A stretch of 15,487 nucleotides of DNA from JAIVJN01 sp036732565 (GCA_036732565.1 DAINCF010000123.1:1-15487), one strand, 5' to 3'. Counted from the first letter of the stretch, positions 1 through 7,190 are shown. Numbers and translations are program-made. The notes: a model not told the origin generated them from the letters alone.

Positions 1-75
1 ATTCGACTCGCGAGCGAAGCGAGCGAGCCGAATTGGTGCCCTGAGCGAGCCTGACGCCTCGCGAGTCGAAGGGCC
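1..75. repeat. Intergenic inverted repeat / REP-like hairpin
   Basis: A perfect 13-bp inverted repeat is visible: TTCGACTCGCGAG at 2-14 and its reverse complement at 58-70, with a 43-base loop. The loop contains the degenerate direct repeat GAGCGAGCC/GAGCGAGCCT. A second pairing, GCCCT at 38-42 with AGGGC at 70-74, is also possible. From general familiarity, the CCCTGAGC...GTCGAAGGG pattern resembles short dispersed intergenic repeats of many acidobacterial and metagenomic genomes. Copy number cannot be judged from one window. There is no T-tract, so it is not a classical terminator. Confidence 0.55.
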
Positions 76-362
76 CGCCGCGCGCTTCTTTCCCGCTCCT
101 CATGTCGTTCGGAGCCGTGACAAAGCGCGAGGGTGCGTGGAGAGTTGGGTGGGGACCGAATACGCGCCTCGCCGATACCACGCCCGACTGACGCTGTTCA
201 GCTCCGGATGACATCACCGGCGGGTGGGGCATTGAGCTCATATCGGAGGCTCGACCCGGGACCCATCCCCAAACATTGTCGAGTGACCATCCTCAGGCGC
301 ATCGGCTTCGCCTGCGGCTCGCCTTGGCCCACACCGCTCATACCATCTCCATCACGCTGCGG
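76..362. other. Non-coding stretch, no gene seen
   Basis: This stretch lies downstream of the minus-strand ABM-like gene that ends at 363. A plus-strand reading frame spans 133-411, but it has no recognisable family, no ribosome binding site and overlaps the 3' end of that gene antisense, so I do not call it. No clear terminator, tRNA or operator was found. Confidence 0.4.
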
Positions 363-683
363 TCACAGGACGTCGAACAGGAGGAATACGACGTCGTGCT
401 CCGTCAGATAGCCGTCGAGTGCTCCCCACACCTGCTGGTGCTCGGGTGATGCGACCCACTGCTGCCGCAGTGCTTCGCTGCTGAACGTGATCGAGAACCG
501 GTAGTTGACACCCGGTGGCGCCGTCCCAGTCACCGCGGTCGTCAGCTTGAGCAGTTGGAGATCGACGTAGCCCTCGAACGTGCTGGCGGTCGGTCGGTAG
601 ATCGTCTCGAAATAGTGGATGGCCTCGGTCTCACGAGCCGGATCGATGGCCAGATCGCCATGTACTTGGATTGGATGTGACAT
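363..683 (-). CDS. Small ABM-like (antibiotic biosynthesis monooxygenase fold) protein
   Basis: The product has 106 residues. The core from about residue 24 to 92 fits the dimeric alpha/beta barrel ABM pattern: an N-terminal helix (AIHYFETIY), a strand (GYVDLQLLKL), a strand YRFSITF, and the helix segment SSEALRQQWVASPEHQQVW, which matches the F-S-E-x-x-x-x-x-W-x-x-S-x-x-H-x-x-x-W signature typical of the family. ABM proteins range from heme-degrading or quinol monooxygenases to enzymes of unknown substrate, and nothing here fixes the reaction. The ATG at 683 has GGAG eight bases upstream. There is no signal peptide, so it should be cytoplasmic. It starts 83 bases downstream of the quinohaemoprotein dehydrogenase on the same strand and may share its transcript. 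Function inferred from fold only. Confidence 0.7.
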   Translation of the reverse strand: MSHPIQVHGDLAIDPARETEAIHYFETIYRPTASTFEGYVDLQLLKLTTAVTGTAPPGVNYRFSITFSSEALRQQWVASPEHQQVWGALDGYLTEHDVVFLLFDVL

Positions 684-766
684 GTTGCTGACTCCGGATA
701 CCGCGTGATGGTGTTGGCTTGCCGCGAGTCGGACGAGCGCAATGGTATTTGCTGCCGAACGGCCGC

Positions 767-2905
767 TCAGGGAAGCTGCCACACCCATAGCACGGTGGCT
801 GTTTCCGGCCGCATGTACTCGGCCGACGCGCGCTGCGCGCCGTTGCCGATGAGCCCAGGATTGCCAGCGACCATCGCGACGTACTGTTTGCCGTCCACCA
901 TGTAGGTGATCGGAAAGGCGTTCGGCACGTCTTGGAGCCGCATCTGCCACAGCACCTTGCCGTCGCGAACGTCGTAGGCGCGCATGTAGCGATCGGCAGC
1001 CGCCGAAAACAGCAGGCCACCGGCCGTGGTGAGCTTGGCCGACGACTGCATGACCCTCGACTTGATGTCCATGGTGAACTGGGTGGTGGACAGATCCAGC
1101 CCGATCATCCGATCGGGCTGGTCGCCGGCCTTGGCGGTGCAGACGTCGTTGACCGAGAGGTAGTAGCGATGCGTGTTCGGGTCGTAGGACCCGGCGAGGA
1201 AGTTGCGGGCGCCGTTGTTGCTCGGGCAGCGTCTGATGCCATCGGGCGGGCCGGGCGGCAGCAGCGTCTTGACGCCGGTCTCTTGGTCGAAGGTGAAGAT
1301 GTTCTGGGCGCCGGGATCGCGCGCGTAGAGGAACTGGCCGGTGGCCGCATCGAGCACCTCGATGACCCCTGGCTTGCCGGCGGTGATCACCGCCTTGCGC
1401 TTGCCACCGCGCCACTCGACCGGAGCAATGACGCGCTCGAAGGCATAGTCCTGGTCGAAGGTGTCGTTCGGCAGGTGCTGATAGTGCCAGACCAGCTTGC
1501 CGGTGTCGGGGTTGAGGGCAAGTGTCGAGTTCGTATACAGACTGTCGCCGTTCTTGCCGCCGCCCTTCGGCTGATAGGTGCCGCGATCGACGGACGACCA
1601 CGGGAACGGCGAGCCGACACCGATGTACACCAGATTCAGTTCTGGATCGTAGCTGGGCGGAATCCACACCGAGGCGCCCCAGCGCTTGTCCGGGGGCACG
1701 CCGTTCCAGGTCTCGTTGCCGGGTTCGCCGGGTTGTGCGACGGTGTTGAACCGCCACAGCTCCTTCCCGGTCTCGAGGTCGTGCCCCGTGACGAAACAGC
1801 TCACGCCGCCGGGCGCACAGCCGCTGGCGCCCATGATCACCTTGCCGTTCACGACCAGCGGGCCGCCGTTGTACACGCGCTTGCTCTTCCTGTAGTCGTC
1901 GGTCACCACGTCCCAGACGACCTCGCCGGTCTTGATGTCGAGGGCGATCAGGTGCATGTCGGTCGTCGGCACGATGAGCTTGTTGCCGCCAATGGCCAGG
2001 GAGCGCTTGGTGCGATAGAAGATGTCGCGGCTGTAGTCCTGCGGGATGGTCTGCCGGAAGCGCCACAGCAGGTTGCCGTTCCGGGCATCGATGGCCTGAA
2101 CCAGCTCGCCGTAGTTCCAGAGATACATGATGCCGTCATGGACGAGCGGCGTGAACTCTGTCATCCCGGTGGAGTTCATCGCCCACGTCCACGCCACCGT
2201 CAGGTTCTTCACGTTGTCGCGATTGATCTGGTCGAGCGCACTGTAGCCCCAGCCGTGGTAGTTGCCGCGCCACATCAGCCAATCGTTCGGCGACGGATTG
2301 CGCAACATCGCGTCGGTCACCGGCGTCACCGAATCGAGCGGCTTGCGCAGCTCCTTGAACCGCGCCAACGCGGCGGGATCCATCACGCCGGTGAAAGGGC
2401 CTTCGCCAATGGTCAGGATCTCCCGCGGACCGCCCGGTCCGTAACGACCCTCGACGACCTCGCCGAGCACGGCGGGGGCGTTGGTCTGCGGCTTTGCCGC
2501 GAGGATTTCGCTGACCGACGAGGTCGCGCTGGCCGTCAACGTCTGCGGCCCGGTTGCAGCGCCGTTTCGCTGGAGAACGAAGGCCGTCACCGCCAGCGCG
2601 GCAGGGTTGCTCAGCGAACCGGGAGTGGCGGGCGGCATCGTCCCGGCGATCTCGCGAACCAGTTCGTCGACGCCGCGCGAACGCCATGCCCCGAGGAACG
2701 TCGCACCGGTCAGCGCCGGAGCGCCGCCGCCGTCCAGGCGCTCACCATGGCACTGGGCGCAGGTCTGCTTGTAGACGACACTGCCTTCCTGGGCCTGGGC
2801 GGGAGTGAAGCCCGCTGTCGGCTGCTGCGCAACACCAACCTCCTGGGAACCGATTGCGCCGAGCGCACACATGAGTGTCGCCAGCGAGAACGCAAGATAT
2901 CGCAT
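767..2905 (-). CDS. Secreted PQQ-dependent dehydrogenase with N-terminal cytochrome c domain
   Basis: A 712-residue quinohaemoprotein, expected to oxidise an alcohol, aldehyde or sugar in the periplasm and pass electrons from PQQ to heme c. Residues 1-28 form a signal peptide ending near VAQQ. Residues about 33-115 are a class I cytochrome c domain with CAQCH at 49-53 and the likely axial Met90 in TMPP. From about 205 to 712 is an eight-bladed quinoprotein propeller with typical blade motifs (AIDARNGNLLWRF, ALDIKTGEVVW, ALNPDTGKLVWHYQ). Asp454 in the GDSLYT segment aligns with the catalytic aspartate of methanol and ethanol dehydrogenases. The vicinal Cys-Cys over PQQ in classic enzymes is absent; Cys363 and Cys370 occupy that region. 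In classic quinohaemoprotein alcohol dehydrogenases the cytochrome lies at the C-terminus; here the order is reversed. Substrate cannot be assigned. The start codon has only a weak, distant purine tract. A perfect dyad lies upstream. Confidence 0.93.
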   Translation of the reverse strand: MRYLAFSLATLMCALGAIGSQEVGVAQQPTAGFTPAQAQEGSVVYKQTCAQCHGERLDGGGAPALTGATFLGAWRSRGVDELVREIAGTMPPATPGSLSNPAALAVTAFVLQRNGAATGPQTLTASATSSVSEILAAKPQTNAPAVLGEVVEGRYGPGGPREILTIGEGPFTGVMDPAALARFKELRKPLDSVTPVTDAMLRNPSPNDWLMWRGNYHGWGYSALDQINRDNVKNLTVAWTWAMNSTGMTEFTPLVHDGIMYLWNYGELVQAIDARNGNLLWRFRQTIPQDYSRDIFYRTKRSLAIGGNKLIVPTTDMHLIALDIKTGEVVWDVVTDDYRKSKRVYNGGPLVVNGKVIMGASGCAPGGVSCFVTGHDLETGKELWRFNTVAQPGEPGNETWNGVPPDKRWGASVWIPPSYDPELNLVYIGVGSPFPWSSVDRGTYQPKGGGKNGDSLYTNSTLALNPDTGKLVWHYQHLPNDTFDQDYAFERVIAPVEWRGGKRKAVITAGKPGVIEVLDAATGQFLYARDPGAQNIFTFDQETGVKTLLPPGPPDGIRRCPSNNGARNFLAGSYDPNTHRYYLSVNDVCTAKAGDQPDRMIGLDLSTTQFTMDIKSRVMQSSAKLTTAGGLLFSAAADRYMRAYDVRDGKVLWQMRLQDVPNAFPITYMVDGKQYVAMVAGNPGLIGNGAQRASAEYMRPETATVLWVWQLP

Positions 2906-2972
2906 CGTCGAGATCGCCTTCCCGTGAATACTTGATCAGTTCCGGAGTCGACAACGCGCGCGACTGTATCAT

Positions 2973-2987
2973 GAAACACAGTTTCAC
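2973..2987. promoter_or_regulatory. Candidate IclR/KdgR-like operator
   Basis: A perfect 6-3-6 inverted repeat, TGAAAC-ACA-GTTTCA, lies 68 bases upstream of the start codon of the cytochrome-PQQ dehydrogenase. Half-sites of this form are known for IclR-family regulators such as KdgR, which control sugar-acid metabolism. No clear -35/-10 pair could be fixed around it. No IclR gene lies in the window, so the regulator would act in trans. Confidence 0.5.
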
Positions 2988-3025
2988 TATTCGGAACAAG
3001 GAGAAACATCCAGCACCCCGCATGA

Positions 3026-4483
3026 CTAGCGCTCGATGACACGAACGGTACCATCGGCCTTGTTCAACACGAAGATCAGTCCCGCCGCATTGACGTCGAA
3101 TCGCATGTCCGCGCGCGTCGCGACGGTCCTGCCTTGTGCGCGGTTCTTCTCCTGGATGATCTCGAGCACACGGCGCGGTGCGGCGCCGGCCTCGGTTCGG
3201 AAGAGCACGCGGCGAATCGCATCCTGGCCGCCGGTCGGGAGAGCGTCCGCGCTGACGTGGAACAATTCGCCGCTTGGCATGTCACCAAAGAGCAGGCGGC
3301 CCGTGAGCTGCGGCACCGTGATGCTGCGATAGACCAGTGCCCCGACGGCGGCGGATGAATTCGTCGGCAGCAGCACTGGGTCGAGTTGATCCCACTCGAC
3401 GATCGGATAGGTGAACTTGGGATCAGTGCGCGGCGAATCGGGGTTCACGCCCTGCCGTCCGACGAACTTGTAGCTGCCCTCCCAGACATTCCAGCCAAGG
3501 TTGGCGCCGGCGGTCACCGGGCTCACCTCTTCGACGGTGTTCTGCCCGATGTCGGACAGATACATCGCACCGCCCCGGGAATCCCAACCAAAGCGCTGCG
3601 CGTTGCGGATGCCATACGCGAAGATCTCCGGCAGCGCATCGATCGTCGAACGAAACGGATTGGCGTCCGGGATGCCGTACTTGCCGCCACGGCCGTTCTT
3701 GCCCAGCGGATCGATGCGGAACACCTTGCCGAACGCGGATCCCAGGTTCTGCGAAAGGTGCAGCGGGTCGCCGCCGCTGCCGCCGTCGGCGATGCCGATG
3801 TAGAGGAGCCCGAAGTCTGCAGTCCCCGGACCGGCGGTGGAGTTGAAGGCCAAGGCGCCGCCATTGTGGTTGGCGAACGGCTGGCGCAGCCGGATGAGCT
3901 CGCGCGGCATGCCGCCGTCGTAGATCGGTGCGCCCGGTGTTCTCGTCGTCCATTCATGCAGGACGGTATCGTGGGTGGTGGCGGCGTTTGGTGTCGTGAA
4001 GTCTGGGGACGGCGCCTGGTCCGACGTGTCCACATAGGTGTAGAACTTGCCGAATCCCGGCGTGCCCGCCTGGGCAAACTGTGGGTGGAGCACGAAACTC
4101 TGCAGGCCGCGCTCGCGGCCTTGTGACTGCATCGGGACGGACCATTTCGCGTCGAGGAGGTTGAGGTACGGCGTCACCGTTTGCCCGTCCGCGCTCAGCA
4201 CGTACAACACGCCGCGCATCTCGCTGACGAACAGCCGGCGCGTCGCCGGCTCTTCGACCAGCGTCATCATGCGCGCGGGAATGTCGTCGATGTCGGGCAG
4301 CGAGGCGAACTCACGCAGCGAGACCTCGATGACGCCTTCGCTCGCCGCGATCGCCTGCGGAAAAGGACTGTTGGTCAGGCCCTCAGGGACGGCCTGGCTC
4401 GGAGCGCCGCTTTGCTGAGCCGAGGCCGCGAACCCGGACAACGTGAATGCCACGAAAGCGACGCGATAGATGCCAGAGGCCAT
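3026..4483 (-). CDS. Secreted PQQ-dependent sugar dehydrogenase (glucose/sorbosone dehydrogenase family)
   Basis: A 485-residue exported six-bladed propeller of the GSDH family, whose members oxidise aldoses or sorbosone with PQQ. Residues 1-22 form a signal peptide (AFVAFTLSGFAASA). Family landmarks in order: RGLQSFVLHPQF at about 125-136, whose His133 aligns with the catalytic base; FANHNGGALAF at about 203-213; the Gly/Asp-rich ADGGSGGDPLH at 232-242, a likely calcium/PQQ region; GKVFRIDPLG at 252-261; AYGIRNAQRFGWD at 289-301; and GANLGWNVWEG at 326-336. The ATG at 4483 is chosen because GGAG lies six bases upstream and the signal peptide begins there. An in-frame ATG at 4513 lacks a binding site. 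The quinohaemoprotein gene starts 120 bases downstream on the same strand, suggesting related periplasmic oxidation. Substrate unproven; some members act on other sugars or are not enzymes. Confidence 0.92.
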   Translation of the reverse strand: MASGIYRVAFVAFTLSGFAASAQQSGAPSQAVPEGLTNSPFPQAIAASEGVIEVSLREFASLPDIDDIPARMMTLVEEPATRRLFVSEMRGVLYVLSADGQTVTPYLNLLDAKWSVPMQSQGRERGLQSFVLHPQFAQAGTPGFGKFYTYVDTSDQAPSPDFTTPNAATTHDTVLHEWTTRTPGAPIYDGGMPRELIRLRQPFANHNGGALAFNSTAGPGTADFGLLYIGIADGGSGGDPLHLSQNLGSAFGKVFRIDPLGKNGRGGKYGIPDANPFRSTIDALPEIFAYGIRNAQRFGWDSRGGAMYLSDIGQNTVEEVSPVTAGANLGWNVWEGSYKFVGRQGVNPDSPRTDPKFTYPIVEWDQLDPVLLPTNSSAAVGALVYRSITVPQLTGRLLFGDMPSGELFHVSADALPTGGQDAIRRVLFRTEAGAAPRRVLEIIQEKNRAQGRTVATRADMRFDVNAAGLIFVLNKADGTVRVIER

Positions 4484-4557
4484 GCGTTTCTCCAGAGAAG
4501 ATAGTGGCCTCATTTTGGACTTTTTGCTCTATCGAAGCTGAACCGAGACCAAGGCGC

Positions 4558-4941
4558 TCAGGAGCTGCTCAGTCCACCTAGGGAACGGCAAATATCAGAG
4601 CGTCTGCTTGCGGGAGCGGGGAACGTAAGAATGTCCGATGCACTGAAGACCGGCCCTGTCACCGCAGGCCACGGACGACTCTGGCCGAGCGAGGCAAGCA
4701 GCGGCCCGCCAGGCGATGAGGAGACCAGCAAGGTGACACCGAGCGCCTCAATCGCCTCCCGTTGCCCCGGTCCGTAACCGTCCACCCCGACGATTGCGGT
4801 GCCTCCCTCGGCCTCTACCACGATGCTGAGCGGATCACCCACTCCCTGCGCCGCAGCGGGCGCAGCCTCTCCCGCGAACAGCAAGCAGGCGACGATCGCT
4901 GGCCACATCATGTTGGCGAACGCACGACGAATTTTCACCAC
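4558..4941 (-). CDS. Small exported protein of unknown function
   Basis: I do not recognise this 127-residue protein. It has a clear signal peptide, with KIRRAFAN followed by the hydrophobic stretch MMWPAIVACLLFAG and a cleavage-like EAAPAAAQ near residue 32. The mature part is about 95 residues, glycine- and valine-rich (IVVEAEGGTAIVGVDGYG), with one cysteine near the C-terminus and no family motif that I can name. The start is taken as GTG at 4941 because GGAGG lies exactly seven bases upstream; an ATG at 4980 lacks such a site and would spoil the signal peptide. It ends 74 bases before the sugar dehydrogenase start on the same strand and could lead that transcription unit. The C-terminal tail looks irregular, so a recent frameshift or truncation is possible. 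Confidence 0.5.
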   Translation of the reverse strand: MVKIRRAFANMMWPAIVACLLFAGEAAPAAAQGVGDPLSIVVEAEGGTAIVGVDGYGPGQREAIEALGVTLLVSSSPGGPLLASLGQSRPWPAVTGPVFSASDILTFPAPASRRSDICRSLGGLSSS

Positions 4942-5111
4942 GAAGATGCCTCCGGGAGGAACGGCGCTAGCGTATTGCACCCAGCCCTGCCGGCATAGTG
5001 GGTTGTTGGCATCCGCGTATCAAAGGCGCCGCTCAGTCCTCCCCCAGCCTTCATCACTCGCCCGAACAAAGTCCGCCGCCGGTTCGTAGGCGCATCGGAA
5101 GGAGCAGCTCG

Positions 5112-5628
5112 ATGAACTGGCTCGACCTCAAGCTCGGCGGGCGGATGCTCGTGGCGGCGAACGTTCAAGAAGAGAAAATTCTCCACGACTTCCTCGAATG
5201 GCGGCAGTCGCTGCGATCGCTCACCGACGTCGGCGCATGGCGTGACTCGAGCCGGAACCTGATCGTCAACGCGTGAAGCCGATCTGGTGGTCCGGACGGC
5301 GCTCGGTGCGAGCCGCGGGCGCATCGTGGCGCAGATGTTCGCCGAAGCGCTGGTCCTTGGCAGTGTCGCGGCGATCGTGGGCGTCACCGCTGCCGACTTT
5401 ACGCTTCGCACCTGGGGCACGGTGTTTCTCGAGACCAACCTGGGCCGCCTTCCCTTCTGGTTCGATCTCAGTCTTTCCCCGCGTACATTCGCCGTCGCGA
5501 TCGTGCTGACGGTGGCGGGCGCCGCCATCGCCGGCATCATGCCGGCGATCAAAGTCACGCGCGGCATCGGAATAACGACAGACGGTAGGGGCGGGTCTTT
5601 CGAGTCCGCCGAAGCGCGTCGCGCGTAG
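5112..5628 (+). pseudogene. Remnant of an ADOP/MacB-type FtsX permease with internal deletions
   Basis: Three pieces of an acidobacterial duplicated orphan permease (ADOP), normally about 800-900 residues, are collapsed into about 520 bases. Piece one is the N-terminus MNWLDLKLGGRMLVA, starting at an ATG with AAGGAG seven bases upstream. It jumps directly to periplasmic-domain sequence (EEKILHDFLEWRQSLRSL then GAWRDSSRNLIVN), losing the first membrane helix, and stops at 5274-5276. Piece three is in another frame (from about 5287). It carries the C-terminal FtsX segment VRTALGASRGRIVAQMF, hydrophobic helices, the ETNLGRLPFWFD loop and a last helix ending in PAIKVTRG, then an unrelated tail to the stop at 5628. 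At least two deletions and a frame change make it non-functional. Intact ADOPs are predicted export or lipoprotein-handling permeases without their own ATPase. Confidence 0.8.
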
Positions 5629-5688
5629 GTGGAAGAGACCATCGAGCTGGGCCTATGCAGCCGCCGCGCACTGTCGAATTGCTCAGAT

Positions 5689-6087
5689 TCAGTCTGGCAA
5701 CACCGCCGTGCACTTGATCTCGGCAAGCAATCCCGGCATGGCGAGCGCGGTTGTACCGATAGCCGTCCATGCCGGATAACGATCTCTGTTTGTGACGTAG
5801 CGGTCTCGTACTTGTATGAACAGTTCCAGGTCCTTCATATCAGTGTGGTACGTCACCATCTCCACGACCTCGTCAAACGTGGCTCCGGCTGCCGCTAGCA
5901 CTTTCTTCACGTTCTCGAACGCCTGAGCGAACTGGGCCTCTTTGCCTTGGACGACTTGCAGATTCTCATCTCGACCAACCTGGCCCGACACGAACAACAG
6001 ATTTCCTGCTTTCACTCCAGGCGAATAGTGAAATCGCTCGTGGAGATTCTGCATGTCCGGTGGAACGATAGACGTCCGATTCTGCAT
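5689..6087 (-). CDS. Rid-family (YjgF/YER057c/UK114) protein lacking the RidA arginine
   Basis: A 132-residue cytoplasmic protein of typical Rid length. Family features: FHYSPGVKAGNLLFVSGQVG (about 19-38), the helix QFAQAFENVKKVLAAAGA (about 52-69), then VVEMVTYHTD and the C-terminal MPGLLAEIKCTAV. True RidA deaminases hydrolyse reactive enamine/imine intermediates and need an arginine in the P-x-R-S motif. Here the equivalent segment reads YPAWTAIG, with Trp107 in that place, so it likely belongs to a Rid subfamily without known imine deaminase activity, several of which occur in degradation operons. Glu123 in LAEIK is kept. The ATG at 6087 has AAGGAG seven bases upstream. It is transcribed away from the LysR regulator, 164 bases apart, which suggests regulation by it. 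Confidence 0.92.
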   Translation of the reverse strand: MQNRTSIVPPDMQNLHERFHYSPGVKAGNLLFVSGQVGRDENLQVVQGKEAQFAQAFENVKKVLAAAGATFDEVVEMVTYHTDMKDLELFIQVRDRYVTNRDRYPAWTAIGTTALAMPGLLAEIKCTAVLPD

Positions 6088-6181
6088 GGGATTGCTCCTT
6101 ATTTGTCTCGGTCGATGTTCCCAATGACACGGCGACACTCCTCCGCTCCCGGCCAGTGAGGCGCGAGCCGGACGCCGTCGT

Positions 6182-6211
6182 CACCCGCGCGCGAAGTGTG
6201 GCGCGCGGGTG
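6182..6211. repeat. Perfect 11-bp hairpin in the Rid-LysR intergenic region
   Basis: CACCCGCGCGC at 6182-6192 pairs perfectly with its reverse complement at 6201-6211 around an 8-base loop. The stem is almost entirely G:C. No U-run follows on either strand, so it is not an ordinary intrinsic terminator. It sits centrally between the divergent genes and just left of a second dyad; a regulator site or a structural insulator are both possible. Confidence 0.6.
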
Positions 6212-6212
6212 T

Positions 6213-6240
6213 CGATTCGTCCAATCGATTGATAGAATCG
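6213..6240. promoter_or_regulatory. 28-bp dyad, candidate LysR-type autoregulatory operator
   Basis: The outer arms CGATTC (6213-6218) and GAATCG (6235-6240) and the inner palindrome AATCGATT (6223-6230) share one centre; 11 of 14 base pairs match. The right arm overlaps TAGAAT at 6233-6238, a 5/6 match to a -10 box, although no good -35 is present. Transcription from it would begin about 7 bases before the LysR start codon. Binding here would fit the autorepression that is usual for LysR genes with a divergent target. Inference from position and symmetry. Confidence 0.55.
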
Positions 6241-6251
6241 CGACTATTTAC

Positions 6252-7190
6252 ATGATGAATCTCGTCTCGGTCGACCTCAATCTTCTCGTTGCACTCGACG
6301 CGCTGCTGGCCGAAGCTCACGTTGGCCGCGCGGCTCGCCGGATCGGGCGCTCGCAGCCAGCGGTCAGTCATTCACTGAGGCGGCTGCGCGAGCTGCTGAG
6401 TGACCCGCTGCTCGTCCGGATCGGCTCGAGGATGGAGTTGACACCACGTGCGGTGAGCCTTCGCGAGACGCTGCCCGACGCGCTCGAGCGCGTTCGCACC
6501 CTGTTCGCCGCCGAATCGTTCGTCCCGGCCACGAGCTCGCGCCGATTCCAGATCGTCATCCACGATCACCTCGCCGATTTGGTGGTGCCGGCCGTCGTGC
6601 GACGGATGAGCGCCGACGCACCGCGCACGCGGCTCGAAGTGCTGCCGTGGGAGAGTCCGTTCTCGATGACATCCGAACGCCTGCGCTCGATCGATCTCTG
6701 CACCTCATGCTCGATCGAGGACCTTCCGGGCTTCGAGCGCACGCCGCTCTTCACGGACACCGAAGCGGTGGTCGTCCGCCGCGATCACCCGCTGGTGTCG
6801 CGGCTCGGGACGCGGCGGACGTTTGCTGAGGCGCGCCACATCGCCGTGACGCGGGATCCGCTTGACGCGTGGCTGCTCGAGGAAGGCATCGAGCGCCGCA
6901 TCGGGTTGACCGTGCCTAGCTATCTACAAGCGCTTCACGCGGCCGCGGCCAGCGACCTGGTCGCGTTCGTGCCCAGACGCCTTGCGGAAGCCCTGGCGGC
7001 GCCGTTGTCGCTCGCGATCGTGAGGCCGCCGATCGATCCTGGAATCTACCAGGAATTTCTGTTCTACCCCCGGCGCCGCGAAGGCGATGCGGCCTCGCGG
7101 TGGCTGCGCGATCTCGTCATCGATATCGGGAGACGCGTCGACGCGGGCGCGATCCGACACCGACGCGGCCGAAACATTCGTGCGCGATGA
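6252..7190 (+). CDS. LysR-family transcriptional regulator
   Basis: A 312-residue regulator. Residues about 8-67 form the winged helix-turn-helix: VDLNLLVALDALLAEAHVGRAAR, then RIGRSQPAVSHSLRRLRELL as turn and recognition helix, and DPLLVRIGSRMELTPRA as wing. A linker helix leads to a substrate-binding domain from about residue 97 (FQIVIHDHLADLVVPAV) to 300. The FLFYPRRREGDAASRWLRDL ending resembles the NodD/SyrM-like branch of the family. The inducer is unknown. The start is taken as the ATG at 6252; a second ATG follows immediately. Neither has a clear ribosome binding site, and the predicted -10 suggests a very short leader. It is divergent from the Rid gene, its most likely target, with a candidate operator between them. 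Confidence 0.93.
   Translation: MMNLVSVDLNLLVALDALLAEAHVGRAARRIGRSQPAVSHSLRRLRELLSDPLLVRIGSRMELTPRAVSLRETLPDALERVRTLFAAESFVPATSSRRFQIVIHDHLADLVVPAVVRRMSADAPRTRLEVLPWESPFSMTSERLRSIDLCTSCSIEDLPGFERTPLFTDTEAVVVRRDHPLVSRLGTRRTFAEARHIAVTRDPLDAWLLEEGIERRIGLTVPSYLQALHAAAASDLVAFVPRRLAEALAAPLSLAIVRPPIDPGIYQEFLFYPRRREGDAASRWLRDLVIDIGRRVDAGAIRHRRGRNIRAR

Noticed and set aside
363..2066. A 567-residue minus-strand frame that contains the ABM-like protein at its end
   Set aside because: Everything upstream of residue 462 is arginine/histidine-rich antiframe translation of the PQQ dehydrogenase gene. Only the last 106 residues from the ATG at 683 form a protein.
932..2935. A 667-residue plus-strand frame opposite the PQQ dehydrogenase
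   Set aside because: Composition is a typical high-GC antisense shadow (valine, alanine, arginine, histidine), with no domain and no ribosome binding site; the minus-strand gene is clearly real.
4935..5726. A 263-residue minus-strand frame opposite the ADOP remnant
   Set aside because: Low-complexity Ser/Arg/Pro-rich translation; the plus strand carries recognisable permease pieces.
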